A program made the translations under genes and the position numbers. Below the pieces are notes generated by a model that had not been told where the DNA came from, searched no databases, and saw only the letters and a list, made by a program, of their open reading frames with translations. From the NCBI GenBank assembly GCA_947444305.1, contig CANEZP010000018.1, positions 1 to 64,000 of the forward strand: 64,000 bases of DNA, in the 5' to 3' direction. The DNA comes from Pseudobdellovibrionaceae bacterium (GTDB lineage Bacteria; Bdellovibrionota; Bdellovibrionia; Bdellovibrionales; UBA1609). Shown piece after piece: positions 33,944 through 42,753 of the stretch. The stretch's first letter is position 1. Each line of letters starts with the position of its first letter.

Positions 33944-34995
33944 AGATTCTTATCGCAGATGATTCGGTGGTCTACCGCTCGCAAATACGGGCGGCGCTGG
34001 AAGACCGTGCCGAAATCGTCGGCACGGCCGCGAACGGGAAGATCGCCTTGGATAAACTCGCGGCGACGCCGGTCGATTTATTGATCCTTGATCTCGAGAT
34101 GCCGGAAATGGACGGCCTCGCGACTTTGCGGGCGCTCGGGCAAAAACCCGGGGGCCCTAAAGTTTTAGTTTTTTCTTCGGCTTCGAAGCGCGGTGCCGAG
34201 ATCACGATCGAAGCGCTACGCGCGGGGGCCAGCGATTTTATCGCGAAGCCGGGTGCGCAAGACGGTGCGCTCATGGGCAGTGAGCCCGCGAAATACATCC
34301 GTGATCTGATCGCGCCTAAGATCGAAGCGCTGTTCCCGCAGGTAAAATCCGTACCGGTCGCAACCGCGACCGTGCGGCCGCCGGCGCCCGGCGTGATTTG
34401 GGATTTGTTCCGGCCCTCGGTGGTCGTCATCGGTTCAAGCACGGGCGGGCCGACGGTGCTCGAAAGTATTTTTTCGCAAGTGCACGCGCCGCTCGAGTGT
34501 CCGATCGTCATCGCGCAACACATGCCGCCGGTTTTCACCGCGGCGATCGCGGAACGTCTGGCCAAAATCAGCGGCCTTCCCGCACGGGAAGCCTCGGACG
34601 GCGAGGCGCTTGAAAATGCGATTTATATCGCGCCGGGAAATTATCATACGCGTTTGCGCGAAGTCGGCGGCAAAGTCCGGCTAACCCTTGATCAAGAGCC
34701 GCAGATCAATTCGGTGCGGCCCGCGGTCGATCCCTTATTTGAGTCGGCGGCGCGTATTTTCAAGAACAAATGCCTCGGCTTTGTTCTGACCGGTATGGGC
34801 GCGGACGGCGCCGCCGGGGCCGTCGCGGTTAAATCGGCGGGGGGCGCAATTGTTATTCAAGATCAAGCCTCCTGCGTCGTCTTCGGCATGCCGGGCGCGG
34901 TGCAGGCGGTCGGCGCCTACGACCGGATCGCTACGCCAAAGCAAATTGTTGAGATCTTTCACGATAAAATTGCAATCACCGGGGGAGCCAAGTGA
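33925..34995 (+). CDS. cheB: CheB protein-glutamate methylesterase
   Basis: A 356-residue adaptation enzyme removing receptor methyl groups. The receiver domain has Asp12/Asp13 and phospho-acceptor Asp56 ([10 protein letters not shown]). The catalytic domain has the triad in SSTGGP (Ser172), AQHMPP (His199) and GMGADG (Asp near 294). The ATG is 19 bases inside the receptor gene, and the stop overlaps the next gene as GTGA. With CheR two genes later, the soluble double-PAS receptor is probably subject to methylation-based adaptation. Confidence 0.96.
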   Translation: MGERKLKILIADDSVVYRSQIRAALEDRAEIVGTAANGKIALDKLAATPVDLLILDLEMPEMDGLATLRALGQKPGGPKVLVFSSASKRGAEITIEALRAGASDFIAKPGAQDGALMGSEPAKYIRDLIAPKIEALFPQVKSVPVATATVRPPAPGVIWDLFRPSVVVIGSSTGGPTVLESIFSQVHAPLECPIVIAQHMPPVFTAAIAERLAKISGLPAREASDGEALENAIYIAPGNYHTRLREVGGKVRLTLDQEPQINSVRPAVDPLFESAARIFKNKCLGFVLTGMGADGAAGAVAVKSAGGAIVIQDQASCVVFGMPGAVQAVGAYDRIATPKQIVEIFHDKIAITGGAK

Positions 34996-35375
34996 AAATA
35001 TTGATCATCGACGACACCAAAAGCGTTCACGCTTTCGTCAAAAACCTTTTAGGTAAGTCGGCCGGGCTCGAAACTTTGAGTGTTTTCAACGGTGCCGAAG
35101 CGATGGGTTTACTCGCCGAAAGAAAAAGTGAGTTCGACCTTATCCTGCTCGACTGGGAGATGCCGGTCATGGACGGGCCCACGACCTTAAGCGCGATCAA
35201 AGCCTCGGGCATTACCGCACCCGTCATGATGATGACCACGAAAAATGAAATGAAAGACATTGAAAATATGCTCGCGCTCGGGGCGGCCGAATATTTGATG
35301 AAGCCTTTTACGATCGACATTCTTTTCGACAAGATCGAATACGTCACGGGACGCCGGATGGATTATGCAAGTTAA
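34992..35375 (+). CDS. Single-domain response regulator
   Basis: A 127-residue stand-alone receiver with Asp7/Asp8, phospho-acceptor Asp54 (LLDWEMPVMDG), Thr in MMTTK and Lys in LMKPF, hence fully phosphorylatable. It starts with GTG overlapping the cheB stop, and the end overlaps cheR by 11 bases. It is one of two free receivers in the operon; one may act as phosphate sink for CheA and the other as output, but the sequence does not tell which. Confidence 0.93.
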   Translation: MKILIIDDTKSVHAFVKNLLGKSAGLETLSVFNGAEAMGLLAERKSEFDLILLDWEMPVMDGPTTLSAIKASGITAPVMMMTTKNEMKDIENMLALGAAEYLMKPFTIDILFDKIEYVTGRRMDYAS

Positions 35376-36180
35376 CGAAATCTTAAAATTCTTCGCCGCG
35401 TACATCGAAAAAGAACTGGGTATTCAATACTCGGAAACCAACTTTTTCCAACTACAGAATCGCCTAGAGGACATCGCGAAGCTGAACGGATGCGCGGATT
35501 TACCGGCGCTACACGCTTTGGCCGCGGGCGGGATCCACGGCGCGTTCAAACAAATGCTCTTGGACGTGGCTACGAACAACGAGACTTCGTTCTTCCGCGA
35601 TCCACGAGTATTTCGCGCATTGGAAAACTCAATTTTCAAAACGCTCACCGCCGAGCGGCCGGGCCGCAGCCTGAAAATCTGGTCGGCCGCGAGTTCAACC
35701 GGTCAGGAAGCGCTTTCGATGGCGATCATTTTAAAAGAAATGGCCTCAACCGGTATCGCGCAATTCTCGATCACCGCGACCGACATTTCCGAGCGCGTGC
35801 TCGCGATTGCCAAGGCCGGGGTGTACTCACAGCTCGAGATCCAACGGGGCATGCCCGCACCCTTGCTGCTCAAGTATTTTACCAAAGAGCCCAATGACCA
35901 ATGGGCGGTGTCGCGCGAGCTTTTGAACCGAATTTCTTACGGCAAACAAAATTTAAAAGACGCTTTCGCATTCGGTGAGTCGTTCGATTTAATCATGTGC
36001 CGTAACGTGCTGATCTACCAAAACGTGGCCGGCAAAAAAGAAATTATGAACCGCCTAACCCAGACTCTGCAGCCCGGGGGGATTCTTATTCTAGGTTCCG
36101 GCGAGAGCCTGTTCGGAATTTCGGATAGCTACGAACAAGTGAACATGGATGGCGCGATAGTTTACCGGAAGGTGGCCTGA
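35365..36180 (+). CDS. cheR: CheR chemoreceptor methyltransferase
   Basis: A 271-residue SAM-dependent methyltransferase acting on receptor glutamates. N-terminal all-helical domain, then NETSFFRD (72-79), the SAM-site segment IWSAASSTGQEALSMAI, TATDISERVLAIAKAG and DLIMCRNVLIY. The SAM-site motif reads AASSTGQE where many CheRs have AACSTGEE, a modest change. The stop overlaps the next start by one base (TGATG). It partners CheB. Confidence 0.95.
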   Translation: MQVNEILKFFAAYIEKELGIQYSETNFFQLQNRLEDIAKLNGCADLPALHALAAGGIHGAFKQMLLDVATNNETSFFRDPRVFRALENSIFKTLTAERPGRSLKIWSAASSTGQEALSMAIILKEMASTGIAQFSITATDISERVLAIAKAGVYSQLEIQRGMPAPLLLKYFTKEPNDQWAVSRELLNRISYGKQNLKDAFAFGESFDLIMCRNVLIYQNVAGKKEIMNRLTQTLQPGGILILGSGESLFGISDSYEQVNMDGAIVYRKVA

Positions 36181-37019
36181 TGGAACGCTTTGCCGCCGAA
36201 CGGAGCGATACCGCCGTGATCATCCGAATGAACGGAGCGCTTGATAAGCCCGCTTGCGAACTCTTCACGAATTTAACGAAGTCGTGGATGCTCCAAGACG
36301 CGATCACCTTCGTGCTCGACTTTTCGAAGATCTCCGAACTTTCGCGTGAGTTCTACCTGAGCATGAACCAGTTTCGCGCAGCGCTGAAGCGGGACGGCAA
36401 GGGGCTGTACTCATTAGGCTTGAACAAAGATCTCATGCGGTCCGTGACAAACGACGGGCTCGACAAGATTTTTATGCCCATTCAATCGCTCGAAGAAATC
36501 CTCGGCAAGCGCGCGGTGCCCGCGCCCGCCCCGGCGAGCGGCATCGACGTTGGCTTCATCAATCCATTCCTCTCGGCGACGGTCAAAACGTTCACCGTTC
36601 AGACCAACACACCGGTAAAGCCGCTCAAACCGTTCCTAAAAAAAGAGCTCGTGCCGGGCATCGCGATCGCGGGGGTACTTACGTTAATCTCGAACGCAAG
36701 TTCGGGCAGCGTGGTTCTCTGTTTTTCGGAAAGCGTTTTCCTTAAAATTTACGAGAACATGTTCGCCGAAAAAATTAGCGCGATCAACGCCGAAGTCCAG
36801 GACGCGGCGGGTGAACTTTTGAACATCATTTACGGGCAAGCCAAACTCGAGCTGAATAACCTCGGGCACCAATTTCAGCCCGCGCTGCCGACCGTCATGG
36901 TTGCCGACCAGCTTAAAATCCGGCAAAGCGGTTCGCCCACCGTCGTCGTGCCTTTCGAAACCGCGCACGGAAACTTTCATCTAGAAATCGAATTTAAATC
37001 CTCAAAAGGAGCAGCTTAA
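36180..37019 (+). CDS. STAS-CheX fusion protein (CheY-P phosphatase candidate)
   Basis: A 279-residue protein with two parts. Residues 1-108 look like a STAS domain (VIIRMNGALDKPACELF, FVLDFSKISELSREF), but the usual DSSG phospho-site loop is changed to ELSRE. A Pro/Ala linker (111-122) leads to a CheX domain (125-272) with FINPFLSAT, the phosphatase ExxN signature Glu212-Asn215 in AAGELLNIIYGQAK, and EFKSS at the end. CheX-type proteins dephosphorylate CheY-P through that Glu/Asn pair. The fusion to STAS is unusual and suggests partner-switch or localisation control. It lies directly before CheY (stop and start adjacent), consistent with that pairing. Confidence 0.82.
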   Translation: MERFAAERSDTAVIIRMNGALDKPACELFTNLTKSWMLQDAITFVLDFSKISELSREFYLSMNQFRAALKRDGKGLYSLGLNKDLMRSVTNDGLDKIFMPIQSLEEILGKRAVPAPAPASGIDVGFINPFLSATVKTFTVQTNTPVKPLKPFLKKELVPGIAIAGVLTLISNASSGSVVLCFSESVFLKIYENMFAEKISAINAEVQDAAGELLNIIYGQAKLELNNLGHQFQPALPTVMVADQLKIRQSGSPTVVVPFETAHGNFHLEIEFKSSKGAA

Positions 37020-37412
37020 ATGTTTAGCACGAGCATCAAGATCTTAGTGGTCGACGACATGGGCACCATGCGCAAATTAGTAAAACGTGGCCTCGGCGAA
37101 ATTGGTTTCACCACCATGGAAGAAGCGGAAGACGGACAGGTCGCTTGGGCCAAGCTGAATGACCAACCCGATATCGGCTTAGTCATTTCGGATTGGAATA
37201 TGCCGAATTGTACCGGGCTCGATCTACTCAAGCGCGTACGGGCCGACGGACGCTTTAAATCTTTACCCTTCGTGCTGTTAACGGCCGAGGTCGAAGCGCA
37301 CCAAGTTAAAGAAGCGCTCACGCTCGGCGTGGACGGCTACATCATCAAACCTTTCACGGGTGATTCTCTTCGCGCTCAACTCGAGAAAACGCATTTGAAG
37401 CGGGCCGGCTAG
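37020..37412 (+). CDS. cheY: CheY response regulator
   Basis: A 130-residue CheY: Asp12/Asp13 (VVDDMGTMRKLV), phospho-acceptor Asp58 (SDWNMPNCTGLDLL), Thr in LLTAE and Lys in IIKPFTGD. The DWNMP and MRKLV segments are those of classical CheY rather than of the other free receiver in the operon. It abuts the CheX fusion (likely phosphatase) and precedes the HD-GYP gene by 3 bases. The output may be a flagellar or other motor, or the HD-GYP protein; this is not decided by sequence. Confidence 0.94.
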   Translation: MFSTSIKILVVDDMGTMRKLVKRGLGEIGFTTMEEAEDGQVAWAKLNDQPDIGLVISDWNMPNCTGLDLLKRVRADGRFKSLPFVLLTAEVEAHQVKEALTLGVDGYIIKPFTGDSLRAQLEKTHLKRAG

Positions 37413-37415
37413 ACG

Positions 37416-38780
37416 ATGAACTCGGAATCGCAGTTCGGTTTAGTTTTGGTGGGTTTCGATACGGCTTTGCACGGTTTAATCACCGGGCTTCTCAAGCCGT
37501 TGAACACACATCATCTAAGCGATGCGAAAGAGGTCGAAGAGTTTTTGGAAAGCTATCGCCTTACTCCGGGTACCACCGTCATGGTTTCGACCGCGCTGAA
37601 AGGCATGTCGCAAATGGAGGCCGGGCAGGCTTTCAATTCCTATTTTCAGGGTTTGCGGCTGATCTTCGTTACGACCGAACGTGAACAATTCGAAACCGCC
37701 GCGCTGAAGAAGAACGGTTTCAGCGAAAGCTATCTTCTGCCCGCCGACGAATGGGTCTTACGAGAAAGTCTCGAAGAGATTAAACAGAATCGTAACGTCG
37801 GCGGCTCGCGCAAATTCCGCGCCGTGAAAATGCTTGATTTGCAAGCCGAGCAAGATCTGCCTTTCGAAGTACGTGTCTTCATGCCGCTAAATAATAAGTT
37901 CGCGCTGCTTTCAGCCGGCGGGAAACTCACGGCAAAAAAATGCGAAATGTTGCAGAAGCGAAACATCAATTCGGTGTTCGTTGATCAAACCCAGCTCGGA
38001 AAGTTTTATGAATACACGGCCGAGCGGCTCGTCGCGCTCAACCTGCCGGGCACGGACGGCCTGTCCGAAACCGAGCGGTCGAGCCGGTTGCAGGCGAGCG
38101 TTCGCACGCTCTTCCACGCCATCCTCACCAACGATAAAGGTGCATCGGGAAATTATGATGAGGGCCGTGATCTTTTCGAGCAAAGCAAGAAAGTCGTCGA
38201 GAACTTCGTCCGTCAAAAAACCGGTTTGGATTTGAACGCGAAGCTTCGTGAAGTGATGGGTGAGGGCAAAGACGCCTACTCACACGCGCAGTCCGTTTCG
38301 ACGATCGCGGCCTTGCTCAGCATGGCGACCGGCATCGGTAAACCCGAAGACTTGGCGATCGCCGGGCTTTTTCATGACTTGGGCGTAGGCGGTTCGGCAC
38401 AGGACATCGGCGTGTTCAACGTCGGCCAGCTTAGCCCCGAAGAGTTCGCAAAATTCAGCCAGCACCCACGCGAGTCGCTCAATCTTTTGAAAGAAAAGAA
38501 GATCACCGTTACGCCCGAGATCGCCGCGATCATCGAGTGCCATCACGAACGGGCCGACGGCAAAGGTTTTCCGAAGCAGATGCCGGGCCATAAGATCCCC
38601 GCGGCGGCGCACCTTCTTGCGTTTGCGGATGCGTTCGAAGAATTATCACGGCCGAATGCCAACCGTGCGGCTTTGACGTTAATCGAGATTCAAGAGCGGG
38701 TCGCGAAGGGTTTAGGTACCCCGCCGGAAATCTTGCTGCCGATTTATAAATTCTTAGGCAACGCCGAAGTCGCGGCCTAG
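37416..38780 (+). CDS. HD-GYP-type protein with pseudo-receiver N terminus
   Basis: A 454-residue protein. Residues 1-125 have receiver-like rhythm but none of the acidic residues (GLVLVGFD, TVMVSTALKG, FVTTERE). A middle domain (about 148-205) has VRVFMPLNNKF and NINSVFVDQTQL. The HD-GYP region runs from about 285, with the HD pair His320-Asp321 (LFHDLG), His350 and HHERADGKGFP at 376-386, where GYP is replaced by GFP. HD-GYP proteins hydrolyse c-di-GMP; the changed signature makes activity plausible but unproven. It ends the chemosensory operon, and its TAG shares the palindrome CTAG with the convergent protease gene. A same-architecture paralogue lies at 41237-42553. Confidence 0.88.
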   Translation: MNSESQFGLVLVGFDTALHGLITGLLKPLNTHHLSDAKEVEEFLESYRLTPGTTVMVSTALKGMSQMEAGQAFNSYFQGLRLIFVTTEREQFETAALKKNGFSESYLLPADEWVLRESLEEIKQNRNVGGSRKFRAVKMLDLQAEQDLPFEVRVFMPLNNKFALLSAGGKLTAKKCEMLQKRNINSVFVDQTQLGKFYEYTAERLVALNLPGTDGLSETERSSRLQASVRTLFHAILTNDKGASGNYDEGRDLFEQSKKVVENFVRQKTGLDLNAKLREVMGEGKDAYSHAQSVSTIAALLSMATGIGKPEDLAIAGLFHDLGVGGSAQDIGVFNVGQLSPEEFAKFSQHPRESLNLLKEKKITVTPEIAAIIECHHERADGKGFPKQMPGHKIPAAAHLLAFADAFEELSRPNANRAALTLIEIQERVAKGLGTPPEILLPIYKFLGNAEVAA

Positions 38781-39772
38781 CGCTTCCATTCGGGCGGCGT
38801 AACGAAAATACCCAAGCGATGCACCGAACGGCGGTAACTTGAACTTCCGCTCAAAATGGCGACGCCGAAGACCTGCCCTTCTGAATTGACCCCGGGACCG
38901 CCGCTGTTGCCCGGCATGACGTCGACCGAAGTGTGGACCAAAGGCGGTTCGTTTATGGCGTAGGGTCTACCGCGCGAAACTCGCAAGTCTTTACCGTTCG
39001 AATTCGGAGCCGGCGAGCGATCGCCGAAGTCGTGCACCATACCAGGCCGCGCCGGGCAGTTGGTGCACGAGGGAAAACCGATCGCGAACAACGGTTCTTG
39101 CCCGCTGGGACGGCGGGGCGCGAGCTTCAGTGGTGCACCGATCTCGACCGGTAAAGTCAGCACGGCGTAATCCAGATGCGCTTCGATCGAGGTCGGGTGG
39201 GGGCGGTAGACTAGCGGTGGGTTGGCGTAGGGGTCGAACAATATGTTCGCGTCTTTATCGAAGATAAAAATCGGGGTCACCTCGCGCGGTGCGAACGCGC
39301 GTTCGAGCATGTGCGCGGCCGTCCAGAACGATTTGCCCGTGCCCAATAAAAAACCGCTGCCTTTGTGAAACGAGAGCGCCAAACGGCATTTCTTATTCTC
39401 GGTGTTAAAGAATCCTTGTTGGCTTTCGCAGTAGGCGACTTGTTTGAGCATCACCGCGCGCATCATCGGATCGTTCTCACCGAAGGTGAGATAGTAGCGC
39501 ATCGAGGCACCGATACCGAATGAGGTGTTAATTTCTTGCGTGCGATCTTGCGTGGGCACGACGATCCGGAAGACCGAGGCGGACGCCTCACGGACCGCCG
39601 CGGGGACCGTTGCGTCGGAGGGTTCGTAAAAACCACCCTCTTCAGGTATTCCTGCCGCGGGGTCGAATCCATCCCCGGTTTTCTCAGGGGGCGCGCAGCC
39701 CCCCAACACCAGGGCAAGAGCCCAGACCACCACCAACCCGATCATCCGGCGGCGCATTTCCCATTTAAACAT
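38777..39772 (-). CDS. Trypsin-like serine protease lipoprotein
   Basis: A 331-residue secreted protease with a lipoprotein signal ending LALVLGGC (Cys near residue 26). The chymotrypsin-fold triad reads GTGKSFWTAAHML (His), LDYAVLTL (Asp) and VMPGNSGGPG (Ser). The middle has GSGFLLG, the usual strand before the catalytic His. There is no PDZ domain, unlike DegP/HtrA. Two Cys pairs (CESQQ...KKC and CTNC) could form disulfides. An internal ATG 15 bases downstream would also leave a good lipoprotein signal. It shares its stop palindrome with the end of the HD-GYP gene, so the two are strictly convergent. Confidence 0.88.
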   Translation of the reverse strand: MFKWEMRRRMIGLVVVWALALVLGGCAPPEKTGDGFDPAAGIPEEGGFYEPSDATVPAAVREASASVFRIVVPTQDRTQEINTSFGIGASMRYYLTFGENDPMMRAVMLKQVAYCESQQGFFNTENKKCRLALSFHKGSGFLLGTGKSFWTAAHMLERAFAPREVTPIFIFDKDANILFDPYANPPLVYRPHPTSIEAHLDYAVLTLPVEIGAPLKLAPRRPSGQEPLFAIGFPSCTNCPARPGMVHDFGDRSPAPNSNGKDLRVSRGRPYAINEPPLVHTSVDVMPGNSGGPGVNSEGQVFGVAILSGSSSYRRSVHRLGIFVTPPEWKR

Positions 39773-39849
39773 GATTTTCGTAATTGCAGACCTCGCGCCA
39801 AAATTTGGTCCGCGTAATCCGGTTTATGCCGGTTGGGCCGTTGAATTTC

Positions 39850-39874
39850 CCGGGACCCTGAAAGGGTTTCCCGG
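39850..39874. other. Hairpin between protease and J-domain-like gene
   Basis: CCGGGACCCT (39850-39859) pairs AGGGTTTCCCGG (39863-39874) with a 2-base bulge and a 3-base loop. It lies 25 bases beyond the stop of the leftward J-domain-like gene and could end that transcript, though no T-run follows. Confidence 0.45.
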
Positions 39875-39898
39875 TTGTCTGTCAGGTGACGGGCGGGG

Positions 39899-41173
39899 CT
39901 AGCGGCGTCGTTTACTTTCGCGGCCCATGCGTTCTAAAAAGCTGTGGTGAATACGCAGGTCCGTCACTTGTTCTTCTAAAACCTTTCGTTCGCGCGCAAG
40001 GTCTCGCTCGATCTTTTTTTCGATCGGCGCAAAGTTCTTTCGGCGCGAAAAACCCCAGGCCGGTTGCCGGCGCAGGTCTTTAAGGTAATCGTTCGTTTGG
40101 CTGATCTCGTCCGACAGCCATTCGTGCGTGATGTGAAGCTCACTGATCCGGAGCGCTTGCCAGTCACGGCTGCGCAATAAAACCAGATGGTAAAGCTTCG
40201 TCATCTCTTTCAGATTTTCTTCTTTGTAAGCCGCCTGTACGCGCAACCACATGTTCTTACGCCAGTCGGCTTCGTCGGGCGTGCTGTTCATGTCGGGGTG
40301 AAGTTTGCGCGCGAGCTGCCGGTAAAGGAGCTTGAACGTTTCAACCTTGGGGGTAAGCGGCCGCGGCTCTTGGACATCTTCATCGCCGCTGGATTCGCCG
40401 GCCGGGGTGTCGCGGGTGAACGCTTCTTCGGCCGCGTCTTCGATTTCGACTTTCTCGCGCATGCTAGCTAATACGACCTCGAGCGATTCGCCGGTCTTAC
40501 GCTGAAAATCGCGCGCGAACTGTTGCTGAACTTTCGGGTGCAGCAGGTCCCAAACGCGAAAGAATAAATGATAATCGCCCGTAAAACTCGCCACGCGTAA
40601 GATTTTACCGAGGAACATTTGCGCGACATCACTGTCGGCGCACCACTCTTCGATCTCGGCGTCCGAGAGCGAGCTAAAATGCTCGAGTTCCTCGATGTCG
40701 GAGGGATCGAGGGTCTGCGAGCGGGCCTTGTTCATCTCGGCCTCTTCGCGTGCGGCCCGGCGGCGATCCTTCGTCTTCTGATTTTCGTGAAGCTGCGCGC
40801 GTACGAAGTCGTCGCGCAGGGAGCGCATGTTGTCGATGTTCCGGCGATCGTCGTCGCTGCCCGTGATGTACATGCGAATTTCTTCGCGGATACGTAGTGC
40901 CGCTTCGGTCAGGGGTAGGTCTTCCATCTCGGCCAGCGCGTGCATCCAATTGTGAAACTCGACCAGCTCGCGGTACTCGCCACGCAACAGATCGAGTTGT
41001 TCGCGCCGCGCTCGGAAGGTAAGCTCGAACCATTCGGTATACAACCGCTTGTCGCGCGAAAAAAACGATTCCAAATTCGCTTCCATCCGCTGCAACTTTT
41101 TAAGCAGCCGGTCGATGCGAGAGAACGCCTTTTTGCGAATTTCCATGTCGTCGACTAAAACCAAACTTTGCAT
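39899..41173 (-). CDS. Coiled-coil protein with C-terminal J-like domain
   Basis: About 424 residues, strongly charged and helical. Long coiled-coil-like stretches flank the protein (RIDRLLKKLQRMEANLESF at the start; ERDLARERKVLEEQVTDL at the end). A J-like module (about 290-345) has the sequence FKLLYRQLARKLHPDM, with the HPD motif, and LWRVQ-type helix pairing. No signal peptide or zinc finger is seen. It lies 63 bases after the second HD-GYP gene on the same strand, so the pair is probably one transcript. Start: I give the ATG at 41173; ATG 41146 is equally possible and neither has a strong ribosome site. The role is unknown; a co-chaperone or assembly role for a cytosolic machine would fit. 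Confidence 0.72.
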   Translation of the reverse strand: MQSLVLVDDMEIRKKAFSRIDRLLKKLQRMEANLESFFSRDKRLYTEWFELTFRARREQLDLLRGEYRELVEFHNWMHALAEMEDLPLTEAALRIREEIRMYITGSDDDRRNIDNMRSLRDDFVRAQLHENQKTKDRRRAAREEAEMNKARSQTLDPSDIEELEHFSSLSDAEIEEWCADSDVAQMFLGKILRVASFTGDYHLFFRVWDLLHPKVQQQFARDFQRKTGESLEVVLASMREKVEIEDAAEEAFTRDTPAGESSGDEDVQEPRPLTPKVETFKLLYRQLARKLHPDMNSTPDEADWRKNMWLRVQAAYKEENLKEMTKLYHLVLLRSRDWQALRISELHITHEWLSDEISQTNDYLKDLRRQPAWGFSRRKNFAPIEKKIERDLARERKVLEEQVTDLRIHHSFLERMGRESKRRR

Positions 41174-41236
41174 TTGCAGACGTGTATAGCACAATACGCG
41201 CCAACACCAAACCATGGTCTTCCGCCGTAGATTTAT

Positions 41237-42553
41237 TTATTGGGGCTTCACGCCGAGTAAATCGCCGATGATGGCGAGAAGGGCGGGGTCGTACGCTTTG
41301 CTTTGCATGAGTTTTTCGACGGCCACGCGCAGAGAAACGCGGTTTTTTCCGGCGCGCATTTGCGTCGCGTATTCAAGTTCATCGGCGATGGCGACCAACT
41401 GCGATTCGGCCATAAAATCCGCACCCCGGACTTCGTTCGGGAAACCGCGGGCGTCCCAGCGTTCATGATGTTGCTCGATGATTTTCAACACACGGGTCGA
41501 GAGTTCGATCTGGCGTTTTTTAATGATCTGTAAAGCGATCAGCGGATGCTGTTGGTAAGCGAGGCGTTCGGCCTCGGTGCGTTCGCTGTCGTGCTTCTCT
41601 TGATTTTCGATCGCGACGTCGGCCAGGCCGATGTCGTGAAGCAAACCGGCCAGGGCGATTTCTTCCACTTTGCCGATCCCCAAACCGAGCGACAGCAAAG
41701 CCGCGAGCGATGATGCATTCGTAACGTGCGAGTAGGCATCGCCGCCGCTGTTGCTGAAGTTCAGCATGCGTTCGTAGATCGAGTCGGGCTCGGGTGAGGT
41801 TTCGATGATGTACGTCTTAACGATCTCGTTATAATCCTGGATGGTCGCATTCTCGGTTAAAAAACCGCTGAGCAATGAGCGCACCGCTTTTTGCATCATC
41901 TCTTTGCGTTCGATCGGGCCGAGGCCGTCGCCCGTCTTGATTTTCTTCAGCTGATTGGTCGTGAAGCGCGAGTACGCGGCGAGCTGTTCGACCGGCACGT
42001 AGATCACGCGAATCTCATGATCGAGCAATCGCTTCGAGCGCGCGTCGGAAAGCGGCGAGCCGGCCGAGCTATAACGGATAAACTTACGGTTGATCGGTAA
42101 AAAAACGTACGTATCGAAATCCAAAACCGTGTCGGGCGTCAAATTGATCAGAGGGACGTCTTTATAATCGGCCGAGTTGTCGGTCACTAAATTGCGAACG
42201 ACGCTTTTGTCCAACGGCAGCAGGAAGGCATCGGCAAAACCGTTTTTACTCAACGCTTGCTGATCGAAGCCCTCACGCTCGGTGCAGACGTAATACATCG
42301 GCGCTTGCGCATAGACGCTACGGATGCCCAACGCGATTTCGACGAGATCGATTGAGCCAAGGGGCCGGCCGCAAAAAATGAGGTCGGGTTCAGCCTCGCC
42401 GTCGCCTTTTAAAAGTTTGCTGATGTCCATCGGGACTTCACGAAACTCCACCATGGGCAGCGCTTCGCGCAGCATACGGTACGCCGTTCGGTCGACGCCG
42501 ATGGCGATCGCAAAAAGGGCGGGCATAAGCTGTTTGGCGTTGGCGGAATCCAC
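41237..42553 (-). CDS. HD-GYP-type protein, paralogue of the chemosensory-operon one
   Basis: A 438-residue protein with the same layout as the gene at 37416: pseudo-receiver-like N terminus (shared block TERE.F...AL.KNGF...LLP near residues 90-115), a middle block (YVFLPINRKFIRYSSAG), then the HD region with LLHDIGLADVAI, QQHPLIALQIIKK and QHHERWDARGFP. In the last motif the conserved Asp-Gly is Asp-Ala and GYP is GFP. Catalysis is therefore less certain than in the first paralogue. The start codon is GTG at 42553 without a strong ribosome site. It is followed by the J-like coiled-coil gene. Confidence 0.85.
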   Translation of the reverse strand: MDSANAKQLMPALFAIAIGVDRTAYRMLREALPMVEFREVPMDISKLLKGDGEAEPDLIFCGRPLGSIDLVEIALGIRSVYAQAPMYYVCTEREGFDQQALSKNGFADAFLLPLDKSVVRNLVTDNSADYKDVPLINLTPDTVLDFDTYVFLPINRKFIRYSSAGSPLSDARSKRLLDHEIRVIYVPVEQLAAYSRFTTNQLKKIKTGDGLGPIERKEMMQKAVRSLLSGFLTENATIQDYNEIVKTYIIETSPEPDSIYERMLNFSNSGGDAYSHVTNASSLAALLSLGLGIGKVEEIALAGLLHDIGLADVAIENQEKHDSERTEAERLAYQQHPLIALQIIKKRQIELSTRVLKIIEQHHERWDARGFPNEVRGADFMAESQLVAIADELEYATQMRAGKNRVSLRVAVEKLMQSKAYDPALLAIIGDLLGVKPQ

Positions 42554-42753
42554 ATTGTCTTTTCGGAGACTTAACTCAAGGAATTGAACTTAAACGCCGC
42601 CGCTTCATTCTGAAACACGACCGCAGCCGAAGGTCGGGCATTTACCAATATTCACGTGTCCCGAAAAGACCTCAAAAGATTTGGCCGCCGCTTCCCCGGA
42701 TGGGGGCTTTGTGGCAGAACTTCGGCAAGGGAACCCCAAAAATAGGACGGATG

